From contig JBHENW010000073.1 in assembly GCA_046261875.1 (NCBI GenBank), forward strand, positions 1-6,916: DNA of 6,916 nt, in the 5' to 3' direction. This DNA comes from JBHENW01 sp046261875 (GTDB lineage Bacteria; Acidobacteriota; Thermoanaerobaculia; UBA5066; Gp7-AA6). The notes under the pieces are model-generated. The model did not search any database. It was not told the origin of the DNA and was given only the letters and a program-made list of their open reading frames with translations. This document shows positions 1-6,366 of this stretch, one piece after another (the stretch's first letter is position 1; each line of letters starts with the position of its first letter). The position numbers were made by a program, and so were the translations under genes.

Positions 1-70
1 CATTGCCCAGCTCCACTGCCCGGTACAACGCACGAAGACGAAGTCCCTGTATCCTCTCCTCGAGGGTCAT
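1..70 (-). CDS. Transposase-like helix-turn-helix protein, N-terminal fragment (partial)
   Basis: The minus strand reads ATG at 68-70 and then 23 open codons to the window edge, beginning MTLEERIQGLRLRALYRAVE and continuing LGN. This opening resembles the N-terminus of IS481-like transposases, where such a helix leads into a helix-turn-helix of the type 'GNVSAACRELGISRTLFYRW'. Only the first helix is visible here; the rest of the HTH and the DDE integrase core would lie outside the window. The start is well supported because a perfect AAGGAGG lies 7 nt upstream (78-84). The protein would bind the element's terminal repeats and catalyse DNA strand transfer. It is transcribed away from the large gene on its right. 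It could be an intact element or a remnant, and a regulator with a similar HTH is not excluded. Confidence 0.6.
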   Translation of the reverse strand, partial: MTLEERIQGLRLRALYRAVELGN

Positions 71-77
71 CGACCTG

Positions 78-84
78 CCTCCTT
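78..84 (-). promoter_or_regulatory. Ribosome binding site of the transposase-like gene
   Basis: The plus strand reads CCTCCTT, which is AAGGAGG on the minus strand. It sits 7 nt before the ATG at 68-70. It is the only near-perfect Shine-Dalgarno sequence before any start in the window, and it fixes the start of the partial gene at the left edge. Confidence 0.7.
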
Positions 85-155
85 GAGTTCCTTTGCTGAG
101 GAACAAACTCTCGGAAGATTAGGTCCTCTGACCCTCGTTTCATCTGCGCCTTCCA

Positions 156-184
156 GACACCACGAGGTGTCAACACCTTTGTGG
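156..184. repeat. Interlocking short inverted repeats near the presumed insertion-element end
   Basis: GACACC (156-161) and GGTGTC (166-171) form a perfect 6-bp inverted repeat around ACGA. The same GGTGTC half also pairs with the following AACACC (GGTG-TCAA-CACC, 166-177), flanked by CCAC (160-163) and GTGG (181-184). The two hairpins share an arm and cannot form together. The minus strand reads TGTTGACACC through this point, and IS481-type ends often begin with TGT, so this could be part of the element's terminal repeat. The other end is not in the window, so the boundary cannot be fixed. Confidence 0.4.
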
Positions 185-326
185 GATAGCTCACCCTAGC
201 GCCTCGCAGCCCGCCCGCCTTTTCCTCGCCGCCCCGATACACTGACCGCTCCCAGTGACGGCCGCCGTACCAACTCGCTTCGCCGCGGGTTCCTTCCCCC
301 GGCGTGGTTCCACCCCCCATTCCCAT

Positions 327-378
327 GTCAGGCGTGCAGATTAGCGGTCGGGCTGCGGAGCCGCAAACCCCTCCTGAT
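327..378 (+). promoter_or_regulatory. Possible structured leader upstream of the dehydrogenase gene
   Basis: TCAGG (328-332) can pair with CCTGA (373-377), with a G-U pair possible outside it (327/378). Inside, GGG (350-352) can pair with CCC (368-370), and TGCG (354-357) with CGCA (362-365 region, around GGAGCC). This gives a closed two-tier fold about 50 nt long that ends 34 nt before the preferred start codon. I do not recognise it as a known riboswitch class. GC-rich DNA forms such pairings by chance, so this is a weak call. Confidence 0.18.
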
Positions 379-411
379 CCTTCGGCACACTTCTTGCCAA
401 TTACCGCCCTC

Positions 412-3400
412 ATGGCGATGAAACGGTCCCGCAAAAAGAGCGTCCGACGCGGGGCGGTCCTGCGGATTGCGGGTGCCGTTTTGTTGGCGGCCGTCTTCGA
501 TGCGGCCACCCTTTTCGCCCAGACGCTTCCGCCGGGATTCCGCGATTCCGTCGTCATCAGCGGACTGAGGAATCCGACGGTCGTCCAGTTCGCATCAGAC
601 GGCCGCGTCTTCGTCGCCGAGAAGAGCGGCCTCATAAAGGTGTTCGACAGCTTGAACGACACGACGCCGACGGTCTTCGCGGACCTGCGGACCAACGTCC
701 ACAACTACTGGGACCGCGGCCTGCTGGGAATGGCCCTCCATCCCAATTTCCCGGCGACCCCCTACGTGTACGTCCTCTATACGCACGACGCGGCCATCGG
801 GGGCACGGCGCCGCGGTGGGGATCTCCAGGCGGGACCTCGGACGGATGTCCCGATCCACCCGGGGCGACGAAGGATGGCTGCGTCGTCAGCGGCCGGCTC
901 TCGCGTCTCCAGGCCTCCGGCGACGTCATGGTCGGGACGGAGCAGGTCTTGATCGAAGACTGGTTTCAGCAGTTTCCCAGCCACTCCATCGGCGCCATTG
1001 CCTTCGGCGCCGACGGGATGCTCTACGCGAGCGGCGGGGACGGCGCGAGCTTCAACTACGTGGACTACGGTCAGGAGGGGGACCCGCCCAACCCGGGAGG
1101 CGACCCGCCCGTCCCGGTGGGCGGAACCCAGACGCCCCCGACCGCGGAAGGCGGCGCGCTCCGGAGCCAGGACCTGCGCACGCCGGATGATCCGGTGACC
1201 CTCGCCGGGTCGATCATCCGCGTGGATCCGAGCACGGGCGCCGCCCCGCCGGACAACCCGCTCGCGAGCCATCCTCATCCGAACGGCCGGAGGATCGTCG
1301 CGTACGGACTGCGCAATCCCTTCCGGTTCACGATTCGTCCCGGCACCAACGAGATCTGGTCGGGCGACGTGGGATGGCGCACGTGGGAAGAGATCAACCG
1401 CGCGGTGAATCCGACCGACTCGGTGGTCGAGAACTTCGGGTGGCCTTGCTACGAGGGGACCGCGCGTCAGCCCGGATACGACGGCGCCGGACTGAATCTT
1501 TGCGAGAACCTCTACGTGGAGCCCGGAGCCGTTACACCTCCCGTCTTCGAGTACCGCCATGGAACCGCGATCGTCTCCGGCGAGTCTTGCGGAACGGGCA
1601 GCTCCTCCACGAGCGGCCTGGCGTTCTACAGCGGCGGCGCGTATCCCGCCTCCTTCGATGGCGCGCTCTTCTTCGCCGACTATTCGCGCACCTGCATCTG
1701 GGTCATGTTTCCGGGGGCAGGCGGTATCCCGGATCCGGCGACCCGGCAGAACTTCGTGACCGGCGCGAAGACCCCCGTGGAGCTGGAAATCGGGCCCAAC
1801 GGCGACCTCTTCTACGTGGACATCGCCGGGGGCGCGATTCACCGCATCGAATACTTCGGTGAGAACCGCGCTCCGATCGCCGTCATCGCGGCGAACCCGA
1901 CGAGCGGGCCGTCCCCTCTGACGGTCCAATTCGACGCGTCGGGATCCTCCGATCCCGACGGCGACGATCTCACCTACGCGTGGGACCTGGACGACGACGG
2001 CGAGTACGACGACGCGTCGACGCCGACGGCGCAGCGTACGTACTCGGCCGGCGGAAGCCACACGGTCAGGTTGCGCGTCAGCGACCCGGAAGGGGCGAGC
2101 GATACCGAGTCCGTCGTCATCCAGGTTTCCAACACCGCCCCGAGTGCGGCGATTCTTTCTCCGGGACCCAATACCTCCTGGCAGATCGGCGACACGGTGA
2201 ATTTCTCCGGCTCGGCGACCGATCCGGAACAGGGGACGCTGCCGGCTTCCGCCCTCTTCTGGGATCTGATCCTGCACCACTGCACCTCGACGAGCGACTG
2301 CCACGCGCACTTCCTGCAGGACTGGACCGGCGTGGCCACCGGGTCGTTCAGCGTGCCTGAGCACGAGGACGAATTCCCGACGCACCTCGAGCTGCGTCTG
2401 ACCGCGACGGACCTCGGCGGGCTGCAGGACACCGAAGCCGTCCGCCTCGACTACCAGACGGTCAACCTGACGTTCCACTCCTCGCCGGCCGGTCTGGCCA
2501 TCGCCGTCGGAGGCGCCACGGGCACGACACCCTTCACGCGAACGCTGGTGGTCAACTCGAACGTCTCGATCAGCGCTCCCTCGCCCCAGACGGCCGGGGG
2601 GGTGACGTACGAGTTCGCCTCATGGTCCGACGGAGGAGCCCAGACGCACAACCTGACCGTGCCCCCCGCGCCCGCGACGTACACGGCCAGCTTCCAGGCG
2701 GTTTCGACGCCGGAGGCCGATCTCTCGCTCGTCCAGAACGATTCTCCCGATCCGGTCGAGAACGGAACGACGCTGACCTACACGATCTCGGTCGCCAACG
2801 CGGGCCCGGCGACGGCAACGGCGCTCTCGGTCACCGACACGCTGCCGCCCGGCGTCTCGCTCGTGAGCGCGACCGGCACCGGCTGGAGCTGCTCGGGGAC
2901 GACGACCGTGGTCTGCACGCGCCCGAGCCTCGCCGTGGGCCCCGCGCCGGCCTTGACCATCCGCGTGACGGCCCCTTCGTCGAACGGACCCATTTCGAAC
3001 GCGGCGTCCGTCGACGCGGCGGAGCCCGACCCGAACACCGGGAACAACTCCCACATCGAACAGACGGCGGTCACCCCGGCCGCCCGCCCCGGCGCCGATC
3101 TCTCCATCTCAAAAGCCGACGTCGCCGATCCCGTCTGCGCCGAAAGCACGCTGACCTGGACCCTCCAGGTCTTCAATGCCGGGCCCTCGTCCGGGAGCGA
3201 CGTCGTCGTAACCGACACCCTCCCCGCCGGGGTGACTCTCCTTTCGGCCGGCGGCAGCGGCTGGAACTGCACAGGCGGCCCGACGGTGCAGTGCACGCGC
3301 CCGAGCCTGTCGGTCGGGGCCGCGCCGGGCATCACCATTTCCGTGGAGGCACCCTCCGGCGCCGGGCCGGTCACCAACGCCGCGACCGTATCCTCCGGGG

Positions 3401-4332
3401 CGGCGGACCCGGACAACTCCGACAACTCCTCGACCCAGGTCACGGGCGTCTCGGCCCGGCCCGCGCCGCCCACGGCCGGAAACGACGGCCCGATCTGCGT
3501 GGGCGAGACGCTCTCCCTGACGGCGGCGACCGTCGCCGGCGCGGCCTACCAGTGGACCGGGCCCAACGGTTTCAACTCGACGGCGCAGAACCCCACGATC
3601 AGCAACGTGCAGCCTTCCGCCGCCGGGGACTACTCCGTGACCGCCACCGTCGCCGGCTGCCCCTCCCCTGCATCCGTCACGGCGGTGACGGTCAGGCCCC
3701 TTCCCTCCGCCGCGATCACCGCCCCGTCGGCCGTCTGCGCCGCATCGATCGGGAATACCGCGTCGGTGCCCAACGCGGGCGCCGGGGCGTCCTACGACTG
3801 GTCGATCCAGAACGGCACGATCACCTCGGGCGACTCGGCGCGGCTGGTCACCTTCACCGCGGGAGCTTCCGGAAACGTGGTCCTCTCCGTGACCGTGACC
3901 AACGGCGGCGGATGCACGGCCGTCGGGTCGCTGGGGGTCGCGACGTTCGCTTCCTGCGCCCGGCGCTTCCATACGGTGCCGCCGTGCCGGGTCATCGATA
4001 CGCGCGGGCCGACCGGGTCGCACGGCGGGCCGGCCTTGATCGCCAACACCGACCGGGAGTTCTCGCTCGCCGGACGGTGCGGCATCCCCGCGAGCGCCCA
4101 GGCGGTGTCCGCGAACGTCACCGTGACCCAGGGCACGCACCTGGGCCATCTGCGAATGCGCCCGGCGGGCACACCGATCCCGCCCAACTCCACGATCAAC
4201 TACTCGCCGGGCCAGACCCGGGCCAACAACGCCATCCTGCCGGTCCGATCGGGAGGCGATCTGGCCGTGTACTGCGCCCAGGCGGCGGGCGGAGTCCACT
4301 TCATCGTGGACGTGAACGGGTACTTCGAGTAG
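412..4332 (+). CDS. Secreted multidomain PQQ-dependent sugar dehydrogenase-like protein (GSDH propeller, PKD, DUF11 x2, Ig-like, C-terminal VDVNGYF module)
   Basis: Residues are numbered from the GTG at 304; the preferred start, Met37 (412), begins a typical signal peptide (basic n-region KRSRKKSVRR, hydrophobic 55-71, likely cleavage after LFA72). No Shine-Dalgarno supports any start, and Met39 is equally possible. Residues about 78-517 match the glucose/sorbosone dehydrogenase propeller, which oxidises sugars outside the cytoplasm using PQQ. H227 and D246 align by spacing with His144 and Asp163 of soluble glucose dehydrogenase, R337-N338 with its RNP motif, and WEEIN (361-365) followed by NFGWP with its calcium/PQQ segment. 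Then come a PKD domain (522-609), a second PKD-like domain with a His/Cys cluster (612-716), a PEGA-like module (719-798), two DUF11 repeats (804-922, 930-1049), Ig/PKD-like domains (1054-1216) and a C-terminal module (1218-1342) ending VDVNGYFE. No sortase or autotransporter signal is seen. The oxidised substrate is unknown, and enzymatic activity is inferred. Confidence 0.88.
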   Translation: MAMKRSRKKSVRRGAVLRIAGAVLLAAVFDAATLFAQTLPPGFRDSVVISGLRNPTVVQFASDGRVFVAEKSGLIKVFDSLNDTTPTVFADLRTNVHNYWDRGLLGMALHPNFPATPYVYVLYTHDAAIGGTAPRWGSPGGTSDGCPDPPGATKDGCVVSGRLSRLQASGDVMVGTEQVLIEDWFQQFPSHSIGAIAFGADGMLYASGGDGASFNYVDYGQEGDPPNPGGDPPVPVGGTQTPPTAEGGALRSQDLRTPDDPVTLAGSIIRVDPSTGAAPPDNPLASHPHPNGRRIVAYGLRNPFRFTIRPGTNEIWSGDVGWRTWEEINRAVNPTDSVVENFGWPCYEGTARQPGYDGAGLNLCENLYVEPGAVTPPVFEYRHGTAIVSGESCGTGSSSTSGLAFYSGGAYPASFDGALFFADYSRTCIWVMFPGAGGIPDPATRQNFVTGAKTPVELEIGPNGDLFYVDIAGGAIHRIEYFGENRAPIAVIAANPTSGPSPLTVQFDASGSSDPDGDDLTYAWDLDDDGEYDDASTPTAQRTYSAGGSHTVRLRVSDPEGASDTESVVIQVSNTAPSAAILSPGPNTSWQIGDTVNFSGSATDPEQGTLPASALFWDLILHHCTSTSDCHAHFLQDWTGVATGSFSVPEHEDEFPTHLELRLTATDLGGLQDTEAVRLDYQTVNLTFHSSPAGLAIAVGGATGTTPFTRTLVVNSNVSISAPSPQTAGGVTYEFASWSDGGAQTHNLTVPPAPATYTASFQAVSTPEADLSLVQNDSPDPVENGTTLTYTISVANAGPATATALSVTDTLPPGVSLVSATGTGWSCSGTTTVVCTRPSLAVGPAPALTIRVTAPSSNGPISNAASVDAAEPDPNTGNNSHIEQTAVTPAARPGADLSISKADVADPVCAESTLTWTLQVFNAGPSSGSDVVVTDTLPAGVTLLSAGGSGWNCTGGPTVQCTRPSLSVGAAPGITISVEAPSGAGPVTNAATVSSGAADPDNSDNSSTQVTGVSARPAPPTAGNDGPICVGETLSLTAATVAGAAYQWTGPNGFNSTAQNPTISNVQPSAAGDYSVTATVAGCPSPASVTAVTVRPLPSAAITAPSAVCAASIGNTASVPNAGAGASYDWSIQNGTITSGDSARLVTFTAGASGNVVLSVTVTNGGGCTAVGSLGVATFASCARRFHTVPPCRVIDTRGPTGSHGGPALIANTDREFSLAGRCGIPASAQAVSANVTVTQGTHLGHLRMRPAGTPIPPNSTINYSPGQTRANNAILPVRSGGDLAVYCAQAAGGVHFIVDVNGYFE
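2713..3450 (+). repeat. Tandem DUF11 domain duplication inside the large secreted protein
   Basis: Two consecutive DUF11 domains lie here (residues 804-922 and 930-1049 in the numbering from 304). Both contain ADLS near the start, VTDTLP[PA]GV, a Trp-x-Cys, and CTRPSL followed by an Asn-Ala-Ala stretch. Matching landmarks are offset by exactly 126 residues (for example C863/C989 and C871/C997), so the unit is 378 nt. The DNA has drifted at many codon positions, so the duplication is not recent. DUF11 domains are extracellular beta-sandwiches common in large bacterial and archaeal surface proteins, where they act as stalk or spacer units. Confidence 0.85.
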
Positions 4333-4341
4333 GCGGCGGCC
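4333..4341. other. Nine-base convergent junction without a visible terminator
   Basis: The plus-strand gene ends with TAG at 4330-4332 and the minus-strand gene with TGA at 4342-4344. The 9 bp between, and the flanking coding ends, contain no GC-rich hairpin followed by a T-run on either strand. Transcripts from the two sides must overlap unless a Rho-type mechanism stops them inside the opposing gene. Confidence 0.7.
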
Positions 4342-6366
4342 TCAAAATTTCCAGTCGAGACCGGCGCGCGCGGCAAAGCCCGGCGACGGAAACTCGTAGG
4401 CGACGACGCCGCCGACGAAGTCGGGGAGCACGAAGCCGAGCTCCGTGTACTCTTCGTCGGTCAAGTTCAGCAGATCGAGTCGCGCACGGACCGGCCCGAA
4501 GTCGCGTTCGAGGCGCAGGTCCAGCACGAAGGCGTCGTCCATCGGAAACTGGTTGTCGTCGTCCAGGAACCATTCCCCAATCCAGTTGCCGCGCACCTCC
4601 CCCCGGAGGAGGAGGGGCAGCTCGACCGAAATCGCGGGCCGCAGGAGGTGCTCCGGGATGTTCTTGAGCTGCTTGCCCCGGATCTCTCCCTCCCGCGGCT
4701 CGACACGGGTCCAGGCGTAGGAGACCGACGGGGAAACGGCGCGACGCTGGAAGAGCCGCGCCGCTGCCTCCACGCCGAGGTGGAGGCTGCGGCCGATGTT
4801 GCGATAGCGGAACGTGGCCGCGTCGAAGTCGATTTCGTCGTCCACTTCCGTGCGGTAGGCGACCACCTCCCACGACGTCTCCTTGTCCCGCCGCGAGACC
4901 CCCAGTTCCACCGTCGTGGCGCGCTGCGGCGAGAGGTCGGGGTTGGAGATCGTGAAGAACCCTCCGGAAAAGTCGGAAAAGGGACGGGGGTCGAAAAGCT
5001 GGTCGAGCGTGGGCGCCTTGAACGCGCGGGAAGCCTGAACGAAGAGCGCGACGGGACTGGCCTCCTCGCCGAGCCGCAGGTTGATGCCGGCTCGCGGGGA
5101 CCAGGCCGAGTGGGTCGCCCGGTCGGCCACCGGCGAAAAGTCGTCCACGAGGCGGTCGTAGCGCGTCCCGGCGGTCACGCGCAGCCGCGACGTCACGTGC
5201 CAGCCGCCCGAGAGGAAAACGGCGAAACGCTCCCGCTCGCCGGAAGCCCGGGCGATCGGCTCGCCGACGTCACCCTGTCCCGAGACGGCCCGATAGAGGG
5301 CGTCCAGGTTTTCGAAGGCGAAGTCCGTTCCGCCCCGGATCTCCCCTGTCCGCCCGTGGATCGCGAATCGGCGCTCCCCGTCGAGGCTACCGCCGATCGC
5401 GTCCCCCTCGATCGAGCGGAACGTGCGGTCGGGAACCCCCGCGGCGACGAGCAGCGTCCGGAGGAACTCGGAATCGCGGAGCGTCCCGTAAAGCAGCCCG
5501 CGGGCCTTCCACGGGCCGGAATCCTGCGCGTAGGAAAAGGACACCCGCCCCCGATTCGTCTCCTCCCGGTCGTCCCGGAAAAAATCGTTCGACCCGGAGC
5601 GGTCGCGGGCGAGCTCTTCCCGCGTCAGCGGGCCAGGCTCCTCGCGGTCGCGGGTGCTGCCCGATAGAGCGAGCGTCCAGAGGCCCGGGCCGAATGCGCC
5701 TCCGAGCGCCAGGTCCACTCCCCCGTCCTCGGTCGCGGAGTGTTCGCGAAATCCGCCGGTTCGCGACGCTCCCGCCGCTCCTCCGATACGGAGTGGACCC
5801 ACGCGCCCGCGCAGGGAGAGGTCGACGGCGGCGGACTCGAAGCTGCCTCCCGAGAGCGACACGGCGCCGCCGGGAGCCGCCTCCGAGCCGCGCGTGAAAA
5901 CCTGGATCACCCCGCCGAGGGCCGTCTCGCCGTAGAGCGAGGAGGCGGGCCCCCGCAGAGCCTCGATCCGTTCGACGTCCGCCGCGCGGATCCGCCGCCA
6001 GTCCGCCAGCCCCGACTCCACGTCGGAAACCGGCACGCCGTCGACGAGGAGAAGCACGTACTCCGCTTCTCCTCCTCCGAAAAATCCGCGCGACGAGACG
6101 ATCGGCACCCCGCCGAACCCTGCGGCGAAGAGGGAGTGGAAACCGGGGAGCGCACCGATGAGCTCCGGGAGCGTATCGGCGGGAAGCCGCTCGATCTCCT
6201 CGCGCGTCAGGACGGAGACGGCGGCCGGGGTTTCGCCGCGCGGCTCCTCGCCCCGTTCTGCGGTGACGACGATCTCTTCCGCGACCCGTGGCGCGGGAGG
6301 GGTCTGCGTCTGGGTCTGGACCTGCGTTGCGGCGAGCGCGACGAGGAGGCGAAAGAGACCAGTCAC
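4342..6366 (-). CDS. TonB-dependent outer-membrane receptor
   Basis: This 674-residue protein has the full layout of an outer-membrane active transporter powered by TonB-ExbBD. A short hydrophobic signal (residues 4-13) is followed by a Gln/Thr stretch, a TonB box-like EEIVVTA (30-36), and a plug (about 45-160) with LPELIGALPGF, LLVDGVPV and RIEALRGP...SLYGETALGGVI. A beta-barrel follows to the C-terminal Phe (LDWKF), the usual signal for barrel insertion. Length is within the BtuB/siderophore-receptor range, with no frameshift. The start is GTG at 6364-6366, overlapping the upstream stop as GTGA; only a weak AGGG lies before it, so translation is probably coupled to the upstream polysaccharide gene. 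The ligand cannot be read from sequence: cobalamin, siderophore, glycan and PQQ are all possible. Its stop lies 9 bp from that of the convergent dehydrogenase gene. Confidence 0.93.
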   Translation of the reverse strand: MTGLFRLLVALAATQVQTQTQTPPAPRVAEEIVVTAERGEEPRGETPAAVSVLTREEIERLPADTLPELIGALPGFHSLFAAGFGGVPIVSSRGFFGGGEAEYVLLLVDGVPVSDVESGLADWRRIRAADVERIEALRGPASSLYGETALGGVIQVFTRGSEAAPGGAVSLSGGSFESAAVDLSLRGRVGPLRIGGAAGASRTGGFREHSATEDGGVDLALGGAFGPGLWTLALSGSTRDREEPGPLTREELARDRSGSNDFFRDDREETNRGRVSFSYAQDSGPWKARGLLYGTLRDSEFLRTLLVAAGVPDRTFRSIEGDAIGGSLDGERRFAIHGRTGEIRGGTDFAFENLDALYRAVSGQGDVGEPIARASGERERFAVFLSGGWHVTSRLRVTAGTRYDRLVDDFSPVADRATHSAWSPRAGINLRLGEEASPVALFVQASRAFKAPTLDQLFDPRPFSDFSGGFFTISNPDLSPQRATTVELGVSRRDKETSWEVVAYRTEVDDEIDFDAATFRYRNIGRSLHLGVEAAARLFQRRAVSPSVSYAWTRVEPREGEIRGKQLKNIPEHLLRPAISVELPLLLRGEVRGNWIGEWFLDDDNQFPMDDAFVLDLRLERDFGPVRARLDLLNLTDEEYTELGFVLPDFVGGVVAYEFPSPGFAARAGLDWKF
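6301..6324 (-). repeat. Degenerate hexanucleotide repeat encoding Gln-Thr/Val pairs after the receptor signal peptide
   Basis: On the plus strand the hexamers GGTCTG, CGTCTG, GGTCTG and GACCTG follow one another. On the coding strand they give alternating Gln codons with Thr or Val, producing QVQTQTQT just after the hydrophobic signal core. The unit is 6 nt, so copy-number change would lengthen or shorten the linker without shifting frame. Confidence 0.6.
6363..6366 (-). promoter_or_regulatory. GTGA stop/start overlap coupling the polysaccharide enzyme and the receptor
   Basis: The coding strand reads GTGA: the GTG start of the TonB-dependent receptor overlaps the TGA stop of the upstream gene by 4 bp. 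Such overlaps usually indicate translation re-initiation within one mRNA. With no strong Shine-Dalgarno before the GTG, receptor synthesis probably depends on translation of the upstream gene. Confidence 0.75.

Larger units (their letters stand above)
71..411. other. Gene-free spacer: probable insertion-element end followed by leader of the dehydrogenase gene
   Basis: No supportable gene lies here. Two sample lines (61-120 and 121-180) are about 52% and 55% G+C, while a sample from the adjacent gene (3481-3540) is 75%, so the left part is compositionally distinct and probably belongs to the mobile element. It contains interlocking inverted repeats at 156-184 and a minus-strand TTGACA (168-173) with no good -10 at the usual distance. 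The right part (about 190-411) is GC-rich again and should hold the promoter and leader of the plus-strand gene, but I found no convincing -35/-10 pair. The reading frame of that gene stays open back to a GTG at 304, but residues encoded by 304-411 look like translated leader rather than protein. Confidence 0.55.

Noticed and set aside
238..243. TACACT as a -10 box for the plus-strand gene
   Set aside because: It matches the consensus only partly and no -35-like sequence lies 16-18 bp upstream.
304..411. Upstream GTG (304) or ATG (325) as the start of the large secreted protein
   Set aside because: They would place 29-36 Pro-rich, non-conserved-looking residues before a normal signal peptide, and neither has a ribosome binding site. 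They remain possible because the preferred start also lacks one.
595..2478. 627-residue open frame on the minus strand inside the dehydrogenase gene
   Set aside because: Its translation is Arg/Gly/Val-rich with no recognisable domain, and it lies opposite a clearly conserved propeller and PKD region. Long antisense open frames are expected in DNA this GC-rich.
3109..4299. 396-residue minus-strand open frame opposite the DUF11/Ig region
   Set aside because: Low-complexity Arg/Gly/Asp composition and no domain; a shadow of the plus-strand gene.
4321..4331. TACT-TCG-AGTA hairpin at the end of the large gene as a terminator
   Set aside because: The stem is only 4 bp, AT-containing, and no T-run follows.
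2622..4667. 681-residue plus-strand open frame overlapping the large gene and running into the receptor gene
   Set aside because: It is in a different frame from the DUF11/Ig domains, extremely rich in Arg, Gly and His, and crosses the end of one real gene into the antisense of another.
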